Source: Cunninghamia lanceolata (lineage: Eukaryota; Streptophyta; Pinopsida; Cupressales; Cupressaceae). Taken from it: 64,000 nucleotides of DNA. The stretch is from the NCBI GenBank assembly GCA_027924645.1, contig BSBN01001484.1:2294001-2358000 (forward strand), in the 5' to 3' direction. Positions 22,764 through 34,823 of this stretch are shown here, in pieces. The translations under genes were made by a program, and so were the position numbers. Each line of letters starts with the position of its first letter. Within the stretch, counting starts at the first letter, position 1. The notes below the pieces were generated by a model that ran no database searches, was not told the DNA's origin, and worked only from the letters and a program-made list of their open reading frames with translations.

Positions 22764-24114
22764 TGTTTTATATGAAAAGGGGGGACATTTGATGTTTTGA
22801 TGTTTTAGTGTTGATGGGTTTAGATCCTCCTTTCACAACAAACATTCAAGGTTGACATATCAATCGAGTTGAACCTCAATTTGTGCAAGAGAATTCACCT
22901 ATAGGTTGGGATGTCACTTGGAATGATGTGGAAACTTAGAAATTGCTAACTAATGCTTTAATACAATCCTCAAATATGTAAGAAACCCTAATTATGCAAA
23001 ATAGTGATCAAATTGATAGATTCAGACAAATGCTTACAGACTGAGATAGAAGATAGAGATTAATAACTAACCATTTTTTGAAGTTCGGGATTTAGAATAT
23101 TCAAGGACAATGCCCTAGGTGCCCAAGTCCAAGGTATTGTTTTCTTTAAGGAATTCAAAACTCCTTCTGGCACTGATGATCATTGTTCCGTCTATTTCCA
23201 TCACGGGATATGCGGAGGACATTGTGACTAGTCCCTGTGTCCAAGGCAGACTGATCTTTGGGATATTGGGGCTTCTTCAGATGTAGAATATTGCTATCAC
23301 AAAGATTCCAATGTGTGAAACTCTGGAGGACATTGCCCTAGGCGCCCATGTCCCAAAATGTCCAACTCTGTCTCTTCCTTTCGGATCCTGAATCATTGTC
23401 GTCTGCAACCTTCCTCTGCAACTCCACTCCATGAAACTCAATACCTGTGACCTGCAATCATAAAGGAGTGTGGTAGGGGGTTGTGGTGTTTAGAGGCTTG
23501 CCTCAGTGAATCCTCAATCACCATTGTCAGATAAGAGTGCATATCCCTATAACATAGAGGAAAAAACTAAATGATAAATGATTCAAACATAAGCAAATGT
23601 CACCTCAAAGGTGTAGCTCTCACATAGATGAAGATCCTTCATGCACATGAGAAGATGAAGCTAAATCTATAATCACAAACACAATAACAATGCTCTGCTC
23701 TACAACAATGAATATCTTGAAATCACAAGTTCACAATCATAATCATCTTCTAGTTTACAAATGAAAACCTAAACATGCTTATATATGCAACAACACACAT
23801 TCCCGCCAAGAATTTCATAATTCAGACTTAAGGTGTTGACATAGGGCCTAACAATGGTCATATAACCGACACTTAGATTTAGGGCCTAACCCAAAATAGG
23901 GCAAGACTAGGGCGTGAGTGCCCAAGTCCTCCCTCCCTATTTTAGGCAGGGCTTAACATTATAGCACCCCCTGGGTCCTATTTTCCATAACACTTAGGGG
24001 TTTCCTCATCGAGATTCAAAATTAACATGCAAGATGCTTATAATGAATTCTAAGGGCCCAGGAGATAAACCTTAAGAGGGAAAAGCCCCCAAGGGGACAT
24101 TTTCTGACATAACA
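22764..24114 (-). repeat. C1 5' LTR
   Basis: This upper LTR copy starts at 24114 on the minus strand with TGTTATGTC and ends in AAAACA at 22764. The interior side is followed by the candidate primer site. It carries the same TATATAA box (23779-23786) and paired GGACA...GTCC motifs. Confidence 0.9.
23779..23786 (-). promoter_or_regulatory. TATA box in C1 5' LTR
   Basis: Minus-strand ATATATAA is conserved in all four C-family LTRs (also 18693-18700, 50051-50058, 55163-55170). It sits about 330 bases into the LTR. Confidence 0.55.
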
Positions 24115-25369
24115 GGGACTCTTAGCATAAGTCCTTAGTACATAAAAGGTATGATGAACCTTAAATGCAAAATGGGAACAATATGCTAGAACCGACCCTA
24201 CATCTACAAGATATGAATACCAGAGATGGAGTAATGAGACCAACCCACAAGCACATCATACAAAATAATGACTATGCCCCTTTCCAGGTGTTTTCCGCCA
24301 CATACCATGATATAGTGAGATCAAGGTAGCTTTGGAATGATGCTTAGAATGAGATAAAAGATAAAAATCAATAATAAAAAAGACCAACGAACCAAACAAA
24401 CAGCCATTGTATCTCTTGCCAAGATAAGTGTTGATTTGATAAGATGATAGATTTTGCCTATTGTAGGAACGATATATCCATTAAGGCAGGAATCGGTTGG
24501 ATGATGTTGGATAAAATTCAAAGGATGGGCAAAAAGGATAGTAGGCCATGTGTCATGATTGTAGTTGGTTAGTTGATTGATGATTTTTGCGTGAGATATG
24601 ATGCTTTTAAGAGTATGCTTAGCAAGTGTATTGCTTTTGGATTTAACAAGCTCAGCGAATAGGGACCATCCAAATGGGTTGGATGGGTGCATCTTTTGTA
24701 CCTACATACCAGATACTTCTTTTGTATTCCATACTTCCTACATACCTTGTTTCCATGGGATCAAGGCACATCAAGATGCGGGTGATGATGAATATGTAGT
24801 TCTGGTTTGTAGTGATGATGTAGGGATGGTTCGGGGTGGATTGGATGATGTTTTGTGATGTGTTGGATGATGGGATGATGATGTGTTAGATGAGTTGGAT
24901 AATTGTGGTGATAATTGGGATAGTTTTTGGGATTTTATATTTTTTTATTTTTGGGGGTTTTTGGATTTTTCAGTTTTCTATTTTTTTTGGATTTTTGGTG
25001 ATTTTATGATCTTTTTTGGTTTTTCTAATTTTATGTTGTACAAGGAGGGCATACAAGAATCCACTAACCCGGGAATCTTCCTCGAGTAGGTGATAAATGG
25101 ATGGGATGGTTGAGGTTGAATGTTTATTAGTCCAAGCCATGGGATGTAGAGGATATGGAGCAATGAATGGCTATGAGGACTTATTAGATGGCAGGACCGG
25201 CCACTACTCATGGTGCCTGAGACAGGTTTTCACCATGGTACTTATCCAAGGCATCACCAAAGTGATTTTCACCATTAGATGACTTTATTGCACTCGATTT
25301 TTTTGATTTTTTGATTTTTTTGGATTTTTTTTTGCTTTTTTGTATTTTTTTAATTTGGGATACTCGATG
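24115..25369 (-). other. Element B 3' untranslated region
   Basis: This stretch has no coding content that I recognise. The first part after integrase shares the CATGGTGAAAACCTG motif with A (25218-25240). Then come T-rich tracts (24918-25030 and 25285-25345) and GGATGATG-rich sequence. Open frames here are low-complexity. Confidence 0.5.
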
Positions 25370-26660
25370 GGTTAGGCATAGGACTTTTTCAGGTGCATGA
25401 TGTTTGTCAGATCGTCCAGAGGCTTCCCTTCAGGTGTTGCAAGCTGATAAGCTCTTGATCCATAACTAGCTATGATGACTTAGGGTCCCAACCAATTAGG
25501 CTCAAACTTTCCCTTCTTGTGGCGCTCTTGTAGGTTCCTCTAATTTTCCATAAGGACAAGGTCACCTATCTCAAATTGATAGTTCTTAATCTTCTTATTA
25601 TAGCTTCTATGTAGGTGATTCTGATAATCCTAGAGATGATTTAGAGCATTCAGATGCTTAACATTCAAAAGTTCTAGCTCATTTAGGCGTGCAACTTGAT
25701 ACTCCTCAGTAATGATATTCTGTGATGAAATTCTGAGAGAAGGAAGCTCGACCTTGATAGGCAACATGGCTTCAGAACCAAATACTAAACAGTATGGAAT
25801 GGCTCCTGTAGGGGTATGAATGCTTGTGTGATAGGCCCATAGTGTGGGATTAAGTTGGAGGTGCCAGTCATGAATAGCTTCATTAACCATCTTCTTCAGG
25901 ATGCGTAAGATGGTTTTATTGAAAACTTCAGCTTAACCGTTGCCTTGAGGGCAATACGATGCAGAAAAGTGATGTTGGATGTGGAATTTTTCGCAAAGAG
26001 TATGAACTTCTTGGTTTTTAAATGGTTTCCCGTTGTCGTTGATGATGGAAAGGGAGATGCCATAATGACATATTATGTAGTGGAGGATGAATTTTGTGAT
26101 TTGGATGCCAATGGTGTAAGTAAGTGGAATGGCTTCTATCCACTTGGTGAAATATTCAATGGTGGTAATAATGAACTTATGTCCATTAAATGATGGTGGG
26201 TGAATTTTGCCTATGAGGTCGAGCCCCCATTGTGAAAAGGGCCAAGGGTTCGTAATTGGCTACAATTCTTGTGATGGTGCGTGGATGAGATCACCATGTT
26301 GCTAACATGCAAGGCATTTCTTTACAAACTAATGAGCATCTTGTTCTATGGTGGGCCAGTAGTATCCTATCCTTAGAATCTTCTTTGCTAGAGTAGGTCC
26401 ACTAGAGTGTGCTCCACAAATACCTTCGTTTACCTCTTGTAAGGTCACCTTGGCTTCCCTAGAATCAAGGCATCGTAAAAGAGTACCATCAAGACTTTTG
26501 CGGTAAAGGGTATCACCTATGATGGTGAAGCAGGAGAATCGAAGGATCAAAGTGTAGCATTGTGCGGATGTTAGGTTGGGTGGAATGGTTTTGTTATGAA
26601 GGTACATGTAGGTCTCTTGGTACCATGGAGATAGGGGATCAACAATGTCACATACTAGCT
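25370..26660 (-). pseudogene. Element B integrase relic
   Basis: The minus strand shows LLRCLDSREAKVTLQEVNEG, then ICGAHSSGPTLAKKILRIGY and a CLACQQHGDLIHAPS segment for the zinc-binding part. The core has WGLDLIGKI (Asp at 26218-26220), NDNGKPF (Asp at 26035-26037) and AEVFNKT (Glu at 25927-25929). The second Asp to Glu distance is exactly 36 codons, the standard D35E spacing. A TAA sits two codons before the Glu. The C-terminal part includes LWAYHTSIHTPTGAIPYCLV and ends in LATPEGKPLDDLTNIMHLKK at about 25375-25445, more complete than in A. Stops near 26329 and 25630 and elsewhere make it non-functional. Confidence 0.85.
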
Positions 26661-26749
26661 TGGATTGTGAGACATCATAAGCTAGCATTAGAGGCTCTTC
26701 AATCAAAAAATCACATCTCTTACTATTCTTTTTCATGTCAACCATGGAT

Positions 26750-27120
26750 CCTATGGTAGCCATGGCATCTACTACTTTGTTATTCAACCTTGGTATTTGC
26801 TCAAAATGGATGTCATTAAAGTAATCCTTGAAATCATCAACCATTCTTTTATACATCAGGAGCTTGTCATCTTTTGTATTCATTGTTGACCTGTCAGATA
26901 TCTAGCTGGGAGTCACCATAAACTGTGAGCTTTTTGATCTTCCATTAGATGGCCATGTGAAGTCCTATGATGAGGGCCTTGTATTATGCTACAATGTTTG
27001 TGCATGGAAATGTAATTTTGTAGAATTTTAAATAGTGTCTCCTTGAGGGGTAACAAACAAGATGCCTGCCCCTGAGCCACGATGTGTGTAGGATCCATCA
27101 AAATACATTTTCCATGTATC
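26750..27120 (-). pseudogene. Element B second RNase H relic
   Basis: MYFDGSYTHRGSGAGILFVT begins at about 27118, and TPQGD follows before a stop. The middle is shifted but still recognisable (VYGDSQLDI). The end reads IPRLNNKVVDAMATIGSM. It corresponds block by block to the second RNase H of element A and supports the Tat assignment. At least one frameshift and three stops interrupt it. Confidence 0.75.
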
Positions 27121-27159
27121 TGTCGTTGATGCTATTGTAAGTATTGACTCATCTGAAAA

Positions 27160-27560
27160 TTCTGAAAGCAATGGCTGCTCTATCGGGATGGGTGCATTGG
27201 CTAACTAATCATTAATTACATATCCTTTGATAGATTTTCGCTTTGTGTACACAATGTCAAACTCACTTAGGATCATAACCCACTTAGCCATTCATCCAGT
27301 GAGAGCTGCTCTAGTCAATAGATATTTCAGTAGATCAATTTTAGCAATGAGCTTTGTCTTAGGATTGAGCATATAGTGTCTTAGCTTCTATGAGGTAAAG
27401 GCAGCTGCGAGGCATGCTCGTTCAATGGGAGTATAATTCAGCGCATAGGTCACCAAAGTGCGGCTGATGTAATATACGACTCTCTTTTTCTTGTTCATCA
27501 TGTTGTGCTAGAAAGGCCCCTATTGTTGTTTCTATTATCGAGATGTATAGGAGGGGTTGT
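27160..27560 (-). pseudogene. Element B RNase H (gypsy type) relic
   Basis: The RT frame runs into LLYISIIETTIGAFLAQHDE, then loses frame. Later pieces, WMAKWVMILSEFDIVYTKRK and SIKGYVIND, match the end of the corresponding domain in A. Two stops and a frameshift separate the parts. Confidence 0.7.
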
Positions 27561-28450
27561 CCTTGCTTTGGTGGAATAAGGATGGGTAGCATAGAAAGAT
27601 ATTCCTTTAGTTGTTCAAAGGCATTTTGACACTTGTCATCCCATACAAATGTTGTATCTTTTTGAAGAAGATATTGGAATGGCTGACACTTATTTGCAAG
27701 TTGTGCTATGAAGCGACAGATGGATTGAAGCTTCCCTTGAAGGCTACGGAGTTTGAGTGTTTTAGGTGGAGGCATGTCCACTGTAGCCTTAACCTTAGTA
27801 GTGTCGACTTCAATTCCTCTTCTTGATACAATGTACCCTAGGATCTTTCTGGAGGTGACCCCAAAGACACATTTCTTAGGATTTAGCCGCACCTTGTATT
27901 GCTCTAATCTGTCAAAGATCTTTGCCAACACATTCAAATGATATTCTCTAGTCTTGGATTTTCCCTGCAAATCATCTAAGTAATCTTCCATTATGCTATG
28001 GAAAAGGTCATGGAAGATGACTGTCATGGCTCTCTGATATGTGGCTCCTGCGTTTTTCAACCAAAGGACATCACAACCCAGTAGTAGGTTCCCCATGGAC
28101 ATATGAAGGCTATTTTATGTTGATCCTCTTCTGCTATCCTGATTTGGTTATAGCCGAAAAATCCATCCATGAGGGACAACATTTCGTGTTTGACAGTGAG
28201 ATCCACAATGATATCTATGTTGGGTAGCAGAAAATAGTCTTTAGGGTATGCCTTATTAAGATCTCTAAAATTGGTGCACACACAGATGCCCTGAGCAACT
28301 TTAGCTACTAGCACAATATTCAACACCCATTCAGGATAGTTGATAGGTCGAATGAATTCAACATCTAGGAGCTTTTTGAGCTTAGCTTTGACGAGAAGTG
28401 CAACTTGGGGATTCATTTTCCTTAGATTTTATTTTACCGGCTTCGCTTCA
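27540..28450 (-). pseudogene. Element B reverse transcriptase relic (YLDD)
   Basis: RT blocks on the minus strand: ALLVKAKLKKLLDVEFIRPI, TNFRDLNKAYPKDYFLLPNI, SLMDGFFGYNQIRIAEEDQH, then a frame change, LKNAGATYQRAM, and MEDYLDDLQGKSK where A has YVDD. Then KCVFGVTSRKILGYIVSRRG and LRSLQGKLQSICRFIAQLAN. The catalytic Asp pair is kept, but the Val before it is Leu. It differs from A mostly by having longer open segments (28057-28416 and 27422-28102). Confidence 0.85.
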
Positions 28451-28902
28451 GGATGTACAATGAGATGGTGCACTACTAATGTGGGATCCAACCCTGACAT
28501 ATTGGCACATGTCCATGTGAAATTATGACTCCTTTGTTTAAAGAAGGCCAAGAAGGCCTCTTGTTCTACTACTGTAAAGGATTCTGCTCGAAACGTGATC
28601 TTGGGTACTTCTTCTATTCCAAGGTTCATTTCATGCGATGCTTCTATTAAGATCAATGATCTTTCTTGATACAATTCCAAGACTTCAGGAAGGTCCATTC
28701 TCTCATCCCCTAGCTCCTTAGGGAGATTTTTACTAGGGGATACATCCTTTATTTTGATTTTTTGTCATCTAAAAGTGCCACAAAGTGGTTTTCACTAGGG
28801 GATGTTATTTTTATGTTTATATTTTTGCAACTAAGAGATTGGATGGTCTCCCCAAAGTACATAAATGTATTGATTTCCATGAAGTATCCGACTCTATGGT
28901 CT
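28429..28902 (-). pseudogene. Element B pre-RT segment, right after the LARD-like insertion
   Basis: Read on the minus strand, this is the downstream half of the linker. It begins HRVGYFMEINTF next to the insertion and continues to EVLELYQERSLILIEASHEM and FTWTCANMSGLDPTLVVHHL. Element A has the same order without a gap (HKVGYIMDLDDT through FAWSYADMPGLDPQFVLHHL). Confidence 0.7.
28898..28902. repeat. Target-site duplication GGTCT, left copy
   Basis: GGTCT directly precedes the TGTAAGGC terminus of the LARD-like element. The same five bases follow its right end at 37759-37763. Confidence 0.92.
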
Positions 28903-29654
28903 TGTAAGGCCCGCCCTTGTCCGATTGGTGTGTATCCTATTATTCACCTAGCTCTAGATTAAAATGATAAAATGATTGATTATTATATAATATGGTTGCC
29001 AGATGGATATAGGTAGTGATTGGTTATACATCCTCATTAATATGTTTAATTTGCTTTGGCTATGATATGTATATGTGGAATTAACTTTGAGATTGAGTGT
29101 GCAGGTATTTCTTACAAAACCATAGATACTGGAGATCATTCCGCACCTTATGTTGTAATCCCTTGTGAAGCCGATCTAGTTCCACGAGGAACCAAGATCA
29201 ACTCTGTGTTTGGTGCAATGTTGTAATATTGTCTTACATGAGGTTGAATGGGTTAGGTCTACCCTTTTGTAAAATTGAATTATGATTTGTGTTGTAAGAA
29301 TTGTATTTGAATTTCATTTTTTTTAATTTAAATTTTTAAGACCTTTTTCTTGTGTTTTAACTTGACCCTGGGTGTCCTAACTAAGTTTAAATTGACCCTG
29401 GGTTATACCCCATGGGTCTAGGGTCACTTTTGACTTGGGTAACCCTTGGTTAACCTCTGTATGGTCACCTTAACTTCACAGTGAAGTTAAATGACTTATT
29501 TGGAGGCATGGGAAGGATAGGATGAGTGGGACCAACACTTAAGCCCATCCTTTCTCCATTTTTAAGGCTTGAAATGACTCCATGGTCCACCAATAATGGA
29601 GGGGCTTATCTTCTTGTTCCCTCACTTTTGGTGAGAGTCCCCATGAAATGGTGT

Positions 29655-29805
29655 GGTCCTTCATGAGTGGGGTTATTTTTTAATCCCACTTGGGATAGTG
29701 GAGATATTTTTTAATTCCACTTGGGATAGTGGGGATATTTTATTAATTCACTTGGGATAGTGGGGATATTTTATTAATTCCACTTGGGATAGTGGGGTTA
29801 TTTAA
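29655..29805. repeat. Tandem array in LARD 5' LTR, about 33-bp unit
   Basis: Five units of CACTTGGGATAGTGGGGATA plus a TTTTTTAATTC-like spacer. The right LTR has the same array at 35580-35730 with small length differences. Confidence 0.85.
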
Positions 29806-29925
29806 ATATTACAATCTTAAAAAAATAAATTTTTAATTCATCCACTATGAATTTAAAATTCACAAATAATGAGAGCCCTTGATCTCAACTTTTGATCCTC
29901 ACCCTCCATCATCTTTTCAAAAATC

Positions 29926-29933
29926 TATAAATA
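29926..29933 (+). promoter_or_regulatory. TATA box in LARD 5' LTR
   Basis: TATAAATA is followed by AGACCCTTCTC, the pattern expected for an LTR promoter. The same box is at 35848-35855 in the other LTR. Confidence 0.6.
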
Positions 29934-31169
29934 AGACCCTTCTCTAAGCAATTAGAGAAGACTAGATTTTGCAGGGGAACTTGATTCTTGCAGGGGAACT
30001 TCATTTTTGCATTCTTATCATGCCTAATTTCCTCTAGGAAATCTTCTTCTGGCATCCTCATAATGCCCAATTCCTTCTCTATTCTCCTCTTCATAGCCTC
30101 ATAATGCCAAAATTATTCCAGCCATCCTATATCCTCCATTCATTATCCCTTGCTTGTGATCATATAGAGATTATTTTTTTTTAGAAGGGAGATTTGGAGA
30201 GGAGGTTGGAGAGGAACTCTACATCAACTTCATCTATTAAAGGGCTTTTTCAGGTTGTATTTCAAGGCCTTTCCTTTGCATTTTCTATTTCTTGCATGAT
30301 GGATTTGTGAAATAAAATTTGATTTGTTGTGTTGTAAATTATGTAATTGTGGAGAAATTTATTTGGGTGTTGACAGAGCTTCTTCCACTTGGGAGAAATG
30401 CTCATCAAGTGTGGGGTAGGGGAGGAGTGATCCTCCTCGAGTACATGCCTTGTTTCTTTTGAGATGTTGAAAGCCTTGAGGACATTTGTGTGACTTTAAA
30501 AAATTGTGTTATTTGGCTTGAGAGTCAAAATATGAACTCCTTGGAATCTTTGTTGGCAAGTTGGCTTGAGGCCATGAGAAGGAAACTATGTTGAAATTTA
30601 ATTGAAAGGTGACACTCTAGAGTTGAGTGTGTCCACTCTCCTACCCCTCTTTAAACTCACAGTGGATGAGTTTTGTGTTGTGTAAATATTTATGGGTGTA
30701 TTTGTGTTTTGGTGTGTTGTTTTTATTTTGTTGTGAAATGGTATTGAATTCCCTAGGTGTGTGGATGATCTCCCTAGCTCGGGGGTGACCCTCTTGCAAG
30801 TCTACGGTAGGGAGGAGAGCAGCTTTTGTTGTGTTTCTTCCCTTGTGTGATATGCAGGTTTCTGGGAGCTTATGGTGAAGCTTGGAGAAGATTATTGGAT
30901 CTTAGAAAATATTTTATTTTCTTTTACTCTTAAGGGAGCTTGGTCTTTTAATAGCTTCATCCTTGTTGATTTTACAAGAGGAGAACATTCTCTCTCTTTC
31001 GTTGTATAATTTGGTATTTTGGAGTTGTGAGGAAATTACTTCTTTATTGTATTGATAGTTGTAGTTTTATTGTTCGTTTAGTTTTCCCATTTGGAAAGGA
31101 AATAAAATTGGATTAAAGTTGTGTAATTGAGTTAAATAGAAACTAATCTCATATTAAAAGTTTGCCTTA

Positions 31170-31240
31170 ATATGAATAGTGAATAGTAACAGAATAGTGA
31201 ATAGTGAATAGTAAAAGTGAATAGTGAATAGTAAAAGTGG
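31170..31240. repeat. GAATAGT microsatellite
   Basis: Eight or so copies of GAATAGT, interrupted by AACA and AAAA. Repeated in the other LTR at about 37097-37162. Confidence 0.85.
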
Positions 31241-31523
31241 GATTTATTTATGCATATTGTATAATACGAATTGAATAGATGCTTAAACTTAGAGTTGCAA
31301 TTCGGAAATACAATGTTTATATTTGTAAAAAAAAAAAAAAATTAACTCTTTGCTTTGTTTTTAATGATTTATTGGATAGTAATATGTTTTAACAAATTAT
31401 ATATATTTTTATTTATTATATATATATTCTATACTTTCTTTACAATTAAGGAACTTATTAATGAAATTGTGAGTTAAAGTGAATTGAGATAATGGCGGTA
31501 TATATACATACACACACACACAC

Positions 31524-31555
<32 letters not shown>

Positions 31556-31850
31556 TTAAATTAAATTTTAGAGAAACGAAAGAGAGGACAAATGATCGTG
31601 CTTTGTTGAAAAATGATCTATCACCTAAAACAACTGCTGTACAAATGTAATTCGTGAGTGTAATACCCTGCTAACAACTGCTTTGTTTACTCCTTAAGCA
31701 TACGCCACCGAGCATGCTTACGCGTGCGAGGGGGTTTTTAGAATAGTAAGAGAAAATTTTTGATAGTTCGTATCATGACCACATGACGCATGTGGACATG
31801 ACACGCGTGAATATGTGTTGTGACTGCATGGAAAATGTGGGCATGACATT

Positions 31851-31868
31851 TGGTATTAGAGCACAAGT
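31851..31868 (+). promoter_or_regulatory. LARD-like element primer-binding site
   Basis: TGGTATTAGAGCACAAGT begins two bases after the LTR. The first 12 bases differ by one (T for C) from the initiator-Met tRNA complement TGGTATCAGAGC. It would prime minus-strand DNA synthesis. Confidence 0.8.
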
Positions 31869-34811
31869 TTCAACATTAGGAGCTCTGGGGTTTGTGTGTT
31901 GTTTGGGCCGACATGGAGTGGGTTGAGCATAGTTTCACCCTTGTCCTACTACATGTAGCTACGAAAGAGTGAAGTTGTGGTTTGTCGACTAACCTTCACC
32001 TTGGAGGAATACCCATCCTCTTGTTTTGTCATCGTGATGGCCTTGTCACATGATTATCGGAGTCTTCGACTTGTGTTTTGTGGTGGTTGTGATCCTCATG
32101 GTCGATTTTCCTCTCGAGTCAGTTGGTCTAGGTGGTGAGGGTTGCATTGGACCCTTCCTCGCCCTTGTGTATTTTTGTGGAGACATCTTAATGCCCATTT
32201 GATTTATTCTTGCCTTGTGAACTTGACGTGTGTTTATCATAAGGTTGAATGGCATAATCTCTTGAATCCCTAACCCTTGTTATCATTAGAAATTGGCGTT
32301 GTTTCCTTTGGATTGATAACTAGAAAAGATTGCATGAAGTGTATCTTGCTTTAAATTTTAAGAGTGTAATTTGTTACGTGTGTGATTTCATTAGATTACC
32401 TTGTAAAAATACTAAGAAAGAAAGAGGTGAAAATTAGTTTTATGCATGGCAAATTTTTAAGAATTAACATATGTCCTTAAATTGTTCAATGAGGAATTTG
32501 TGTGCTTGGCGACCCTTTTTGTAAAATACTTCTACAAACTAAAATTTTGCATTTTATAACTTTGTTTTTGTGTGAAATTGATATCATGTTATGCATACCT
32601 TATGCGGAAAAGATGTTTAGGCTTCATAGTAAAATAGTAAAATTAGAGACGTGATCTTGCTATTAGATTCTTCTTGTGATATGCCTCTACTTTATGAACC
32701 TTGTGTTAGATAAATGTGTGGTGGTTTCGTAGTGCATATGTAGTGTTATATGGGATATCGTTAACTCTATGATATGTGATATTTTGTGAGTCACCATCTT
32801 GTGAGTTGAAATAATGTTGTTTGGGTTCAATTATGATCTATCAAGCATAGCTAGTAAATTGGTGTACTTACTTGAGGGTGTTGCCTTATCTCTCAATGTG
32901 AAGTCATGGTTGGATTCCAATATGCTCTAGATGGATTAATTTGAGTTGATGTTTGAGTAAATTTCTTAAAGAACCTTTATGGTAATTATTATGTGACTTT
33001 GGGGTATGAAAGTTGTCCTTCTTCACTAAGTAATGAACATTAAAGGAGAATTGTGTTACCTTGTGGATGTAAATACCTGTTATGAACATGTTTGCTATGT
33101 GTTGTGATTATTCCGTACATGTTTATTGTACTCATGAGCTTGCGATACTGGTTATCCATCCATAAGTTGAGTGTATAACTACAAGTATGATGGACTCATG
33201 CTTGTGTGGCTGCTTGTATGTACACCCTGTAAGGTCCAATCTTGGAGTTGGAGACCTTCCATGTGTGGAGTTAAGTAGTGGAGAGGAAGAACTTAGGAAG
33301 CTATGGTGACATGTTGTGGCATTGGTTTGGGATTACCCAACCAACCATACCTTCCTATGCTAGAGTACCCCCTACTTCTCCTTAGTGAATGGACCTTTGA
33401 GAGGCCCATAGTGTTATCCTATCATGCTCTATTTCCTTGACGATACTATTGACATTTGACATGGGATCTTGGTTATGTTTTGGTATGGGCATGTGATTTG
33501 CTCGAGGCCATGCTACTTGTGCAAGTTTATTCTTACCTTGGTATCTTATTTGTACCTTTGAGAAGGGCACGATGTACTATATTGATGACGTGTACCTTTA
33601 AGAAGGGCACGATGTACTATATTGATGACGTGTTACCTTTGAGAAGGGCACGATTCCATGTAAGAGTACGTGAAGGTGCATTGATAATACTTACCTACAT
33701 GATGTTATTGCATTGGTTGTGTTTGCATAACACATGTAGTGATCGTATTTCCTCCCTTCCTTATTGGTGACTTAATGTTAGTCACATAGTGATATAATGT
33801 GCACTTTCTTGGATTGCGATTATTTCTTTCGGTTGTTTGGTGACCTTTTTGTATCTTGGTTGTATGGACCAGCCATGTTATTTTATCTTGTCTAAAAGTA
33901 GCTTAGCCACAATCTTTGATTCTTCCTTTTTTGCGTGACTCCTATGGTTACGTTGTTTTAATGTTGAAATTGCGCGCATTTTTTCATTTATTTATTTATT
34001 CTAAATTAGGTTTTGGAGACTTCTCTTCTTGGCTTTTCTAGATATTTGTGTTGGCTAAGCTAGTTTTTTTCTATTTTTCTAGTGCTGGTCTTGTGTCGTG
34101 ATGTTCTTCTCGCCATGTCGATGGAGCGACCTCTGGTGGAGTGTATATAAGGAAGCAGACGTGGGAAACTTTTGAGGATGGGGGTAGGTGTGGACTAGTA
34201 TGGGCTGGTCATTATCCACTTACCTTCCTAGTGATCTTGTTCTTATGTTGGCAATCTCTTGGAGTCTAAACCCCTTATACAAACAAGAGGTAGGCCATTG
34301 TGGGAATGTATGGCGAGGCCCCGAGGCACGTGGCCCTGAGACCATCATTCTACCTGGTTCTTGGATCTTTGGTTACTTGGCACTGGTTATTGGTTACTTG
34401 GTTCTATGAGGAGACTATGACATTCCCCTAAACCTTTATCTGAGCCTTGTGAAGTTAATTCCTGTAATGTGGACGAATGAAAATGTTTGTTTGTGTAAGA
34501 TCTGTATTTGATGTAATTGCATATGAATTGGTATTTTCTCTATAAACTTGTAATGTGATGTGTGAAGATTCTCTATACATGTGTATAGAAGATTGATGAT
34601 CCTGAGATTAGATGTGCTGAATTTCAACCCATAGAGTGTATTTTGTGAAAGGAAATTAAGCCTTTATAACATTTGGTTACCATGCTTTATTTCCTTGAGA
34701 AGAGTTCTTTATTGCATATGTTATCTTCTGTACTTACCTTGTCTGGTGTAAAGAAGTTCAGGAAAATACTTCCAACCTCCTCTTGATGACTTCCGGGAGT
34801 AAGTCATTTCC
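31869..34811 (+). other. LARD-like interior, no coding sequence
   Basis: About 2.9 kb with no gag or pol motifs on either strand and no open frame over about 105 codons. It is GT-rich on the plus strand. The only regular structure I found is a 40-base tandem repeat. Confidence 0.75.
33551..33657. repeat. 40-bp tandem repeat, 2.7 copies
   Basis: Units start at 33551, 33591 and 33631 with TGTACCTTTGAGAAGGGCAC, then GATGTACTATATTGATGACG. The third copy has one extra T and stops after CACGAT. Confidence 0.9.
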
Positions 34812-34823
34812 TAGGGGGTAGTA
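34812..34823 (+). promoter_or_regulatory. LARD-like element polypurine tract
   Basis: TAGGGGGTAGTA lies directly before the right LTR's TGTAAGG. It is short but correctly placed. Confidence 0.6.

Larger units (their letters stand above)
17648..24114 (-). mobile_element. Element C1: protease-only LTR retrotransposon
   Basis: Two direct repeats of about 1.35-1.38 kb bound a 3.7 kb interior. On the minus strand the element runs TGTTATGTCAG to CAAAACA. It has a candidate primer site next to the 5' LTR, a polypurine tract next to the 3' LTR, and target duplications GGGAT (17643-17647) and GGGAC (24115-24119) that differ at one base. The interior holds one protease-like ORF and tandem repeats, with no RT, RNase H or integrase, so it is non-autonomous. 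The two LTRs differ at roughly a tenth of positions in the first 200 bases I compared by eye. C2 at 49004-55498 is a full sister copy. Confidence 0.85.
28903..31848 (+). repeat. LARD-like element 5' LTR
   Basis: Starts TGTAAGGCCCGCCCTTGTCC and ends GGGCATGACA. Inside are a TATA box (29926), a tandem array of a CACTTGGGATAGTGGGGAT unit (29655-29805), a GAATAGT microsatellite (31170-31240) and TA/CA dinucleotide runs (31499-31555). Confidence 0.92.

Noticed and set aside
24598..25089. Frames with Asp- or Phe/Trp-rich runs, considered as a small secreted protein
   Set aside because: They arise from T-rich and GGATGATG repeats in element B's 3' untranslated region.
31499..31555. TA/CA dinucleotide run considered as a replication origin or matrix attachment site
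   Set aside because: It is a simple repeat present in both LTRs of the LARD-like element; nothing else supports a special role.
32046..32255. Basic Pro-rich minus-strand frame inside the LARD-like interior, considered as a gag piece
   Set aside because: Short, antisense to the element, and without any gag or knuckle motif.
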